Source of the DNA: Ciona intestinalis | Lineage: Eukaryota; Chordata; Ascidiacea; Phlebobranchia; Cionidae | Direction: 5' to 3' | NCBI RefSeq assembly: GCF_000224145.3 | Contig: NC_020179.2 | Location: 1,699,612-1,763,611 of the forward strand | DNA: 64,000 nucleotides | The notes under the pieces: generated by a model | What the model saw: the letters and a program-made list of their open reading frames with translations, nothing else | Databases searched by the model: none | Told to the model about the DNA's origin: nothing | Shown: in pieces, positions 31,941 to 42,200 of the stretch | How the letters are laid out: every line of letters begins with the position of its first letter | Numbering within the stretch: position 1 is the first letter of the stretch | Made by a program: the position numbers and the translations under genes

Positions 31941-33221
31941 ATGTTTTTACTGCTTTTTGTGGGACATTTCTTATTGGTATGCCAAGTGAATTCTAATCGC
32001 AGCGGAGCGCCTGGTACATCATGTGTTGATATGATGCCTCGTCACAATAATGTTAGCGGCAGTGGGATTATCGAAGGACAACCAGCAGCGTCATCTCCTT
32101 ACACTATTGCTGTGAATACAAATACATACAGTGCCGGTGCGGCGGTACAAGGTATGTAAATACAGACTTTGTATGAATTGCATCATTAAAAAATTCTGCA
32201 GCCCTTTTAGGCAATTGTGTGGAAATTGGCCGAGAGACTGGAAAAAATGAATGTAACTTGATAATCGCGCTGCCGAAAAATTCGTTTTAACACGGGGGTT
32301 CTGTTTTATACACCTCGTATCTAACTTACGAATCACCACGAATATAACTTTGTGGGTGAGTTTTTGGTCGTATGTGTATTCTTGGGCAAGCCACTTAACA
32401 TAAATTACTCCAACCCAGTGATCATTTATAGGTTATCCAGTTTGCCACACTTTTTTGTAATATTTTTCGTTCTATTTAGTAGATAACAAAGTATATTTTA
32501 GTAGATAACAAAGTATATAAGCATTATAAAACCGTATCCTCACGACTCCCATTGACCGTTGTGAATTTTTTAAAACACGATTAAAATATTTGAATATTAT
32601 GTGCAAAATGTGTCCCATTTTACCTCAATGTAAGATACAATCATTCATAAATACTTTCAGTGGTTATAAACGACAACAGAAACCTAGGATTCAAAGGCAT
32701 ATTGCTACAAGCCCGGAACCCGGGAGGTAGCGTACCACTTGGGACATGGACCAATCTTCCAGCAAATACAAAAGCTCTAACCTGTACCGCTGAATCTGAT
32801 TCAGTGACACACTCCAACACAAACCAAAAACAAAGCGGAACAATGTTTAGTTGGATTGCACCTAACAAAAACGTCGGCCAAGTGCAATTCTTGTAAGCGA
32901 TTTTTTATTTTTTTTAGTATAAATTTAGTGTAAGATTTTTTTGGTTTCGTTTTAAATTTTTATTTAATTTTTTTTATATAAAAAGCTTTTTTTCGTTTTC
33001 GTGTTAAGTTTTTATTTCAGATTCTTTATAAAATAAATTTTTATTTCAGATTCCTTATTTATTTTTTACTTTTTAGAGCCACAGTGGCAGAGACAAGGAA
33101 AACTTTCTGGGTGAAGTTGGTATCAGACAAAACCATTACCTACAGCTCTGGGTGCAACTTGCGAATGCACGGATTGTATACTGCTATAGCTTCTGTTATC
33201 GCCATGATAGTTTCCATGTAA
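31941..33221 (+). CDS. Secreted Reeler-domain protein, copy 2 (195 aa)
   Basis: Three exons, 31941-32151, 32661-32892 and 33077-33221, with the same phases as copy 1. The signal peptide is MFLLLFVGHFLLVCQVNS. The Reeler domain carries CVDMMPRHNN, SPYTIAVNTNTYSAG, FKGILLQARNPGGSV, LGTWTNLPANTKALTC, SDSVTHSNTN, FSWIAPNKNVGQVQF and FWVKLVSDKTITY. The hydrophobic C-terminus LYTAIASVIAMIVSM again suggests a GPI signal or anchor. Roughly half of the residues match copy 1, so the duplication is old. The second exon of both copies begins with a short different stretch, so the proteins diverge most there and in the signal peptide. Confidence 0.88.
32240..32440. mobile_element. Two inverted SINE fragments
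   Basis: A reverse tail (32240-32360) meets a plus-oriented body (32365-32440). Reeler copy 2 intron 1. Confidence 0.6.
32446..32632. mobile_element. MITE (Cimi-like), partial
   Basis: Left end replaced; right end TGTGTCCCATTTTACCTC. Intron of Reeler copy 2. Confidence 0.7.
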
Positions 33222-33427
33222 ATTAAAAGAGGGTACAGAACCGTGTGATTTCTTGCCAGCCAGGACCCTAGATAACCCAGACTAGGAAACGCAAGCGACA
33301 CCTCCTAGATAACCTAGAGGATGTAGCTTTAGACAGCCGCGAGCGCACGAGCTCATAAACCAACATCGGGTGTCCAAAATGGCGCCAGCGCCCTAACCAC
33401 TGTGAGAAGGGACATATTACTGTTTAA

Positions 33428-33433
33428 AATAAA
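33428..33433 (+). terminator. Poly(A) signal AATAAA, likely Reeler copy 2
   Basis: AATAAA about 210 bases after the copy 2 stop codon. Confidence 0.4.
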
Positions 33434-33699
33434 ATTATCAAAATTATATTGCTAATTCACGTTTCGCTTTTAAAAATTCCATCCGCGGTGCAGTAAATAT
33501 GTATATACAAAAAAGTTCGAAATGATTTTCGCGAGCGGTTCACGCTCCCCAAATAAAAACGTAAACAAAATTTCCTTTGTCACCAATAATGACTCAGCAG
33601 TTGTGGACTTGTTTTATTTTTCAGTTCCTGATCATTATGCAAACGAACGTTCCAGCTACTGGTTTGTTAGTTAATATACTTTTTGTTGTTATTAGATGT

Positions 33700-34000
33700 A
33701 AAAAGCAGGCAGATTTACACAACCAATGGCGCTGGTAAAGAATCCGCACGCTACGTCATATGCCTACCTCAAACGTAATTGGTATTGCCCTATTTGGTCG
33801 CTCGTTTTTCGCCATGACGTAACGACCAACGGGACGATTCTACACAAGTACACAACTTAAAATTTCTATCCTTTATTGTTTTAGGTAATAATATAAGGCT
33901 TTGTATTTAACATATCTATAATTTGCAAGACTACTTTAAAATCGTAGCCCTGTCCACGTAGGTGGTAAAACTTTTGTTTTTACGAAGAAATCTGTGTCTA
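33700..34000 (+). promoter_or_regulatory. Probable TOPORS promoter with CCAAT and CRE-like sites
   Basis: AACCAATGG near 33721, TACGTCAT at 33752-33759 and ATGACGTAAC at 33814-33823 cluster 180-280 bases before the TOPORS ATG. The motifs fit NF-Y and CREB/ATF binding; function is inferred. Confidence 0.4.
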
Positions 34001-35662
34001 ATGGCGGCAGACGATAACGAATCTCGTTCTGTCCTCCTCAATGCAGATTCCAGTAAAAAGAAAAAGCTTCCTCTCAAAAGCTCAAGCCCTTCAAAATCCC
34101 CAGAAAGATGCCCGATATGTTTATCTCCTCCAGAAAACAAAGCAATAACAGACACATGTTTCCACGCATTCTGCTTTAGCTGCTTAAAGGAATGGTCGAA
34201 AGTAAAAGTAGAATGCCCACTCTGTAAAAGCAAATTCAGACACATCATATACAATGTAGTAGCTGATGATGATTATGATGAATTCCTTGTCCCGGTTCCC
34301 TTAGAAAATGATAACGAACCACATGAAAGGTTATACCACAGACTCAGCCACTGGTCAAGTACTGAACCCTCATTTGGTTTCAGCAATTGGATGCTATCCC
34401 ATATGCAGGAATGGCGAGAGCAAATACAGTTGCGTCAAGAGAACACTAGAGCAGCAACTATGGCTTGCACAGATGTTGAATTAATACGTAGACGTCGTCA
34501 GCATTATCGTAATGGGACAATGGTAGTACATGTAGATAATAATAAACAAGTGAGAGACATCAGTACGACATTTTATCAAGACAACCCTGCACAGTTACAT
34601 AGACTTGTCCCGTGGCTTAAGCGGGAATTGGTAATTCTGTTTGGAGCAAACAGTGTATACTTGGTGAACTGTCTTTGTGATACTATACTTGGATCAATTC
34701 GTTCTGTTGGTATTACCTCTTCCGAGTTTTACGCGCTTATTCAACCATATTTTGGTGAAATGACGGATCACTTTATTAATGAGCTTATATCGTATGCAAA
34801 GTCGCCCCATGATTTATCATCATACGACAGACATGCTCACTACGCGTGCAGAAATCAGTCACACAACCGAAACAATGCCCCTGAGAGAAGTTTAAGAGAT
34901 CAGAGTCTGATGTACTCACTTACATACGTAGGTGCATTACCGCCACCGTTAGCTGACACAGTAAACAAAGTACTTCTCATAGACCGTCAAAAACATAGAA
35001 AAAATGCCTCTAAAAGATATAACCGGCGTTACCGTAAATGGAATTCAGATTTCAAACCAAGAAATGTTCCCAAAGAAGTTATTGTAATAAATTCCTCTTC
35101 TTCAGATAATGAGGAATCCTCCCATCCAAGACTTTCTTCCTCCTCTTCTAAACCTGCATCCTCTCGTAAAATGATCCCGAGCAAATCTTGGAGCAGCTCA
35201 GATGATGATGACGTTCAAATCGTCAGTTTCCAAAAACCTCCGCATCTAAGGACTCCTGAAGCCATAATTGAGCTTAGTTCAAGTTGTAGTGAAACTGACA
35301 AGCCTGGTCCTAGCACTTCGTCAAAGAGAAGCGAAAAACCACAAACTCCAATAAAAAATGAATCCTCTGATTCAAATTCTGAAGACAGCAGTTCGTTGGC
35401 TCCAAGAATTAAAAGTGTGATTGTACCTATAGTTAAAGAGAAGTCCCCAGGCTCTCCTGGAAGTACTTTGAAAAGAAAAAAGCTGCAGAAAGTTCGATAT
35501 TGTAAACTTTACAAAACAGACAGCAAATCTGAGGACATATCCAAGCGCAAAAGACGCCGGAAACATTCTCGCTCTGGCATTAGTTCTTCATCTGCAATTC
35601 AATCTGACAGTTCAAGTAGCGATTCAGAACAAGAGCGTTTAAGAATTTTTGGCCATTTATAA
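34001..35662 (+). CDS. TOPORS: TOPORS-like RING E3 ubiquitin/SUMO ligase (553 aa)
   Basis: Intronless CDS, as in vertebrate TOPORS, whose coding sequence lies almost wholly in one exon. The RING finger at about residues 37-77 reads CPIC-x12-CFHAFCFSC-x10-CPLC (C3HC4), followed by acidic ADDDYDEF. The conserved middle block DISTTFYQDNPAQLHRLVPW, LKRELVILFGANSVYLVN and HFINELISYAKSPHDLSSYD matches TOPORS closely. The C-terminal half is Ser/Arg/Lys-rich with acidic-serine runs (SSSSDNEESS, SSDSEQERLR), including patches like SUMO-interacting motifs (VIVINSSSSDN, VQIVSF, AIIELSSS). At 553 residues it is about half the human length; the RS tail is shorter. It is nuclear and ligates ubiquitin and SUMO to targets such as p53 and TOP1 in vertebrates. 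The ATG at 34001 is the first in frame and sits in AATGGCGG context. Confidence 0.93.
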   Translation: MAADDNESRSVLLNADSSKKKKLPLKSSSPSKSPERCPICLSPPENKAITDTCFHAFCFSCLKEWSKVKVECPLCKSKFRHIIYNVVADDDYDEFLVPVPLENDNEPHERLYHRLSHWSSTEPSFGFSNWMLSHMQEWREQIQLRQENTRAATMACTDVELIRRRRQHYRNGTMVVHVDNNKQVRDISTTFYQDNPAQLHRLVPWLKRELVILFGANSVYLVNCLCDTILGSIRSVGITSSEFYALIQPYFGEMTDHFINELISYAKSPHDLSSYDRHAHYACRNQSHNRNNAPERSLRDQSLMYSLTYVGALPPPLADTVNKVLLIDRQKHRKNASKRYNRRYRKWNSDFKPRNVPKEVIVINSSSSDNEESSHPRLSSSSSKPASSRKMIPSKSWSSSDDDDVQIVSFQKPPHLRTPEAIIELSSSCSETDKPGPSTSSKRSEKPQTPIKNESSDSNSEDSSSLAPRIKSVIVPIVKEKSPGSPGSTLKRKKLQKVRYCKLYKTDSKSEDISKRKRRRKHSRSGISSSSAIQSDSSSSDSEQERLRIFGHL

Positions 35663-36205
35663 CAAACTTGGTGTTATTGCTGTACTTTAACCTAATGGTT
35701 GTTTATTGTACACTAAAGCTTACAATTATTTTTGAGCATAATTTTAACAATATTTTTGCATTGTTTGTACTCATTTAAAATATGTTGAACAGTTGAACAC
35801 ATTCAAAATTTCTTAAAATAGAGAATTTGGTACATTTTAATAGTCACACCCAATTGTATTGTAGCTGACATTCTTTTTATATTTTAAGACCAGATTTTAC
35901 TATTTTTACCCAAAAATTGCTATTTTTTACTTACCTTTTTGGGATGTCCAAAACCTGTTATAATATTATCATGCTTCTGTTTTTCATAATTGCCAACTCT
36001 TTTCTTGTACCACTATCGTGGTTTTTTAAAGTTTAAAACATGATTATAAACATAAAGCAAATAGTCTTAATTTGTTAAAATTGTTACCCACATTTTATAT
36101 TAACAGTCAGTATAAATTTCTTGTCAAAAATGTTCTGAACTTGTTTTGCAGTTTTCATACATTAAGTGCTGGCTTACAAATGCTTTTGTGTCTGAATTTA
36201 AGCAA
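35663..36205. other. TOPORS 3' region and CTC1 leader
   Basis: AT-rich with no coding sequence or repeat seen. An acceptor-like CTTGTTTTGCAG ends at 36151, 54 bases before the CTC1 ATG. With no upstream exon in view it could be a spliced-leader trans-splice site (Ciona SL ATTCTATTTGAATAAG is known) or the end of a 5'UTR intron. Confidence 0.5.
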
Positions 36206-39200
36206 ATGCAGTTTGAAAAAATACTCAAAAAGGTTTATAAACATGGCTTTAAAGTAGAGAAATACACTACACAACGCGCCTGGATTAAATCAGCATTTTT
36301 ATTCATTGAGTGTTATATTGTTCCCTGCCTTGCAGCGACAAGTAAGTTAAGTATATTATATAGTGGGGTGGGGGAAGATGGGACACCTTTTTATTTTTAG
36401 TAGTAGTGGTAACAAAGAATACCCACAGAATTATAAAACCAAATCTTTCTCACTGCCATAGACCGTTGTTAATTGTTTAAAACAGGTTCGGGATGTTTGG
36501 ATATTATGTGCTAAGGGTATTCCATGTATGTTCATAAAAAGATGTCCGTAGAAAGATTTCTTTATACTATACACCTGTACAGCACGTAGCAAAGTAGTTA
36601 GCGCGTCTGCTTCTAATTGAGGGGTAATAGGTTTAAGGCCTGTTGCTGCTACAAATGTGGGAGTATGTGTCCTTGGGCAAGACACTTAACGACAATTGCT
36701 CCAATCCAGTGGTCACTAATGGGTTGTCCAAATTACCAGCCATACGAAAAATAACACTTATAATAACATATAGACCTGGTCACTCATAAGCTGGCATGAG
36801 GTGTATTGAACAGAACCGAGAACCCCTATATTATAATGACTGTCGTTTTCTGGCCATTTAAAGATAAACAAGTTACATTCTTTTACCTATACGTGTTCAG
36901 CAATTTTAAAACAGTTGACAGTTTTTAAAGCTAAAGTGATACACTAAATGCAGATTGAATAAATGATAATCTGCCATGCTCGGTTTATTTATGTAGAAAT
37001 TTGTGGTTAAAATTAGGAAATCTGTAATCATTTATACCAAATTTTTTTTTTTCAAATTAATGTAATACCCCAAAAATTTATAGGCTGTTTCTGTCAGGCA
37101 TGTCCGGCGCCCTGGCATAGTGGTTTGTTACCCAGAGGGCTTAACGCTGCTACCATTGTGAGCGTATGTGTCTTTGGGCAAGACACTTAACAGCAATTGC
37201 TCCAATCCAGTGGTCACTAATGGATTGTCCAAGTTATCAGCCATATATAGGAAAAATAAAAAAAATCCTCCAAAAAAGTTACCTACAAAGTAATATACAT
37301 GGTAACTCATAAGCTGACACGGGGTGTTAAACCTGTGTAATAACAACTGTCGTTTTCCGGCCACGCAGAGATATAGTAAGTTACAATCATTCATGTTATA
37401 ACTCTGATTGAGATTTCTGTCAATTATTTATCAAAAATATATTTGCGAAAAAGGGATCAATCAGACTTATAAACCAATCTATGTAAGCTCATGTTTTGAA
37501 TATATTTAACAGATGACGCAGCTGAAAATATTACGCTATCGTTGCTACAAACTCTTCTGCAGAAGAGAAATGAACTAACAGGTGCATGGAGCATGGTAGT
37601 AGGAATAGTTTTATGTTTTTTTATTGGTTAACATTAAAATTATCCAAAAGTATAAATTTCATGCAAGTTAAAAAAATGGTCACCATTTTAGAGGAATATA
37701 TTTCGCCTACTAGTATGTAACACTAAAATTCCAAATATTTTAATTCAGTTTTGATTCTTTACTTTATTTTAAACTTTATAAGCACAATAACCTAAACCCA
37801 GTATGTTTGGGGCAACAGCCACGTTAGCTGTCAATGGCCTTTTTTTGTTTTTTAAATAACATGATCTTCGCTATCATTTTCGTAGGTGTGAAAAAATATG
37901 TTGTGTTATAATATGGCTGTTTGCTCTTACCGAAATTTTATAGATTCTATTTTTTAGGTTCTGCAACTCAGAACCCTGAGACTTTTGAAAATACTTTGGA
38001 ATTGTTAAGCCAGCTACCAACTAAAAAGAAATTTCTTCCTGTGAAAAATTTAATCAAAAAGAATGAGCAGTCTTGTCATGGTTGTATTACACTGGTATGT
38101 GGTATTTAAACAAATGTTACTTATTTATAAATTAATAATCTAACTAACTTGTTTTTTCCTCACATACAAAACGACGGTCGGTAAAATAACACAGATTTTT
38201 GTTTGACGCCTACTTGCCAGTTATTACGTATATATATACGTTTGTAAATAGTTGTTTTTTTATCTGTGTGGCTGACAATTTAGAAAACTCATTAGTAACC
38301 ATGGGTTGGAGCAATTGCAATTATGCCTAAGAACACAATGCTAGCAGCGGAGAGCCTTAAACCCTGTACCTTTGGGTCTAGGTTATAGGTAGGCATGCTA
38401 TCCATTTCGCCATGGCACCAGCAAAATGTCTTCACAAGAGTTTTACCCTATTTGACTTTTTTACATCTTATGCCCATTTGGGAATTACTTTAAATGCAAC
38501 TTATTGGGTGTTGGTTTGTTTTTCTGTATAGCTCTTAATTTGGAAAACCATTTTTTTAACACTGGTGTTCAGCCATTGCTATTAAATCTATGACTCAAAA
38601 GCAGTTTTTTTGGGTAATGGGCTAACTCTGGCCTAGACCCATGGCGTACCATGCTGCAGAACCTCACCCGCACAAAATGGAATAAGCGATGAGTCAAAAG
38701 CACACATGCCCACAATATTAGAAGCATTAAGTTTTAGTATCCTGTAGTATCGAGCCAACACGCAAACCACCAGGCACTTAATTCATATTACTTGCTGTTA
38801 TTTAGCATGCTTTTTACCCTAATGCTATTTTTTTGTGTATGATAACTGTATCTATTTAATTTTCCAGAAAGACTATGGTTCAAAAGAAGACAGTACTTGT
38901 GTTCATACAGACTGGAAAATATCCCCATGTTTGCTAATTGGTTATATATATATAGGTAAGCTAAATTCACACCGGAATTTTTGATCTTAGCTTTATCACC
39001 ATAAAAACTTTTTTTATTGATGTTTGACAGCTTTATTTCATCTTATACTTATGTATATATATTACTTTGTGGGTAATTATTTTTTTATGTATGGTTGATA
39101 ATATGGACAACCCATTAGTGACCACTGGGTTGGGGCAATCGTCGTTATGTGTCTTGCCCAAGGACACATACGTTCAAAATGGTAGCAGCGACGAGCCTTG

Positions 39201-42200
39201 AGCCCATTACCACTAGGCTCTGGGTTACAGACAGGCGCGCTAACCACTTTGCCACGGCACTGGATTCCTGGATATATCTATTTTACTAATATTTTTTAAT
39301 ATAAAAATATACTTTATGTCTTTTTACAGCATAATAAGTGCTTATGCCATAGAACCTACAAAAATCAGTACTGTACTTTAAAATATTTAATTTCTAGATG
39401 ATTGTGATAAATTGTCCTTCCGAGACCACAGCAGTAATGTGGAATGCCATGTCATCGGTGACCAAGTTAAATACATTAACACTGTGTGTCTGTTGGCTGA
39501 ATGGAACTATCTACCACAAGGGTAAGTAGTGACGCAAACACCCTATTTAAAAGGGGACTGTTGTTTTTACAAGTGACGAATTTAGCACCAAGGTAAAGTG
39601 TTGGCACTTCTGCCTCCATTCCAGAATTTAAAGTGTGAACTTAACTGCATCCGCCCCAACCAAGTGTTTTTTTATGGGTTGTCTAAATTGTCAGCCATAC
39701 ATTACAAAAACTATCCAAAAAATATTTCTGACAAAGTTACACTCGGGAGCAATTCCTTACATTAATAAATGTTGCAATTTAGCAGTCGGTCTTATAATAA
39801 ACTTCTTTGCATTTCAAAATGGTGAAAAATATCATAGACGCCAAACCTGGGGTGGCAGGGTGGGCAGGCCTACCCTGGAAGTTTCTGCACTGCATTAATC
39901 AGTAAACATTCCAACCAAAAAGTTAGCTTTTTTTGCGAGAATGTGTCCAGTATAGTATATTGAATGAATGAATGAATGTGACTTACTTTATCCTCGCTTG
40001 CGGTAAAATGACAGTCCAAATAACACAGGTGGTCTGTTTCATACGCCTCGTGCCAGTTACAAGTTACCATGTATATTTGAGTGATTGTTTTTTTTGTGCC
40101 TCCCCTGCATTTTTTAAAAGTTAGCCGCCTATGTACTTCATATATATTATTTATAAAGAGTTAATATAAATATTTTTAGATTGTTGGAGATAACAACAGC
40201 TCCTTCCATATTGATTGATCTTAAGCCTGAAGTTAATGTAGTTTCCACATTACCTGCTAAAAGAAGATGTTTGCGCAACTCTGTTGATCAAACTGGATTA
40301 ATTACAATATCAGGTATAGTACTAATAATAACTTTATTTGTTTCTTTGATTTCGGGAGCAAAGATTTAGATAACATAGGGTTTAACTGCATTTAACAATC
40401 TCACACAAGATTTCGTTTAAAGCTTGAATTTTCACACCAGATTTCGTTAAAAACCTAAATTTTCACACCAGATTTCGTTTAAAATTTAAATTTTCACACC
40501 AGATTTCGTTTAAAACTTAAATTTTCACACCAGATTTCGTTTAAAACCTAAATTTTCACACCAGATTTCGTTTAAAACCTAAATTTTCACACCAGATTTC
40601 GTTTAAAAGTTAAATTTTCACACCGGATTTTTATTTAAAACCTAAATTTTCACACCAGATTTCGTTTAAATACTAAATTTTCACACCAGATTACGTTAAA
40701 ACCTAAATTTTCACACCAGATTTCGTTTAAAACCCAAATTTTCACACCAGATTTCATTTAAAACCTAAATTTTCACACCAGATTTCGTTAAAAATCTAAA
40801 TTTTCACACCAGATTTCATTTAAAACTCAAATTTTCACACCAGATTTCGTTAAAAACTTAAATTTTGTCACACCAGATTTCGTTTAAAACTGATTCATTA
40901 CCTTTGGGTAAATGGCTGGCTCCAAAAACTAGTAATGTCCATGCCGTAGCACCTTGGGTGTTGGGGTAATGGCCCTACCCTGTTCTAAATCCCAAGACAG
41001 ATGGTGTTCCACGCTGCGAGACCTCACTCACATAAAATAAAATAAAAACAATTTTCTATGATTTTGATCAGGCAGAGTGTTCCGTGTCCTCTGGGATGAA
41101 GGATCATTTATCATTCTCATCCTCCCGGATCAATGCAAGTCACTGGAGGACTCCAATGGAGAAAAATGCACCAGCTATCCCAGTGGTTTGGTGTCAGTAG
41201 TCTGTTCACTGAAGAAATGGTGGGCAGAGTTCATTCACCCTGGGATAGAGATATCTATGAGTGGTTTAGACAAAAATTCAAAGTTTTCAAGGTAATATAT
41301 AGATGTTTTATGATATCACTTCCATTTTCAAATTTTGATTGACATTTTACCCAGACACCCCTAGCGTTACACCTATGTTGTTAGTGGTTACATAGTTTCA
41401 TAAATCTTCTTCCAGCAGGCATGACTACACAACAAGAAGGGACACAGTGATGTCTGTATCTTCAGATGTTGATGAATTACTTCAACGAAACACTGATACT
41501 TTTACCATAATATCAACCAACTTTTCCATGTAAGTTTATATATTTACATATATATATTTAGCAGTAATTAAAATACAAAAAAAAACAAGTAAAAAGATGA
41601 GAAAATGATAACTTTCGCACCAGTTTTAGCTCGACAGTGTCCTTAGAGCACAGTTGGTTAGCGCTCTTCGCTGTTACCGTTGTGAGCGTATGTGTCATTG
41701 GGCAAGACACTTAATGTCAATTGCTCCAGCCCAGTGGTCACTAATGGGTTGTCCAAATTATCAGCCATACATAAAAAATGTCTCAAAAAATAATCACCCA
41801 CAAAGTAACATACTTAACTCGTAAGCTAGCACAAGGTGTATGAAACAGAACACCCGTGTTATAACAACCATCATTTTTCTGGCATACAAAGATGGAGTAA
41901 GTTATATTCATTACATTACGTCCGGCGCCGTGGTATAGTGGTTAGCGTGCCTGCCTGTAACCCAGAGGTAATGGGTTCAAGGCTCGACACTGCTACCATT
42001 GTGGACGTATGTGTTCTTGGACAAGACACTTAACAGCAATTGCTCCAACCAAGTGGTCACTAATGGGTTGTCTAAATTATCAGCCATACATAAAAAAATG
42101 AAAAAAGTCCTCCAAAAAAATAATAATCACCCACAAAGTTACATGCATGGTAACTTGTAAGCTGGCATGAGGTGTTAAACCTGTGTGATAACGACTGTCG

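Noticed and set aside
32641-32868. 75-codon minus-strand ORF
   Set aside because: Antisense shadow of the middle exon of Reeler copy 2; the same shadow appears in copy 1 at 29947-30243.
40401-40890. CRISPR-like regular array
   Set aside because: Units are contiguous 31-bp repeats without unique spacers; a eukaryotic intronic minisatellite.
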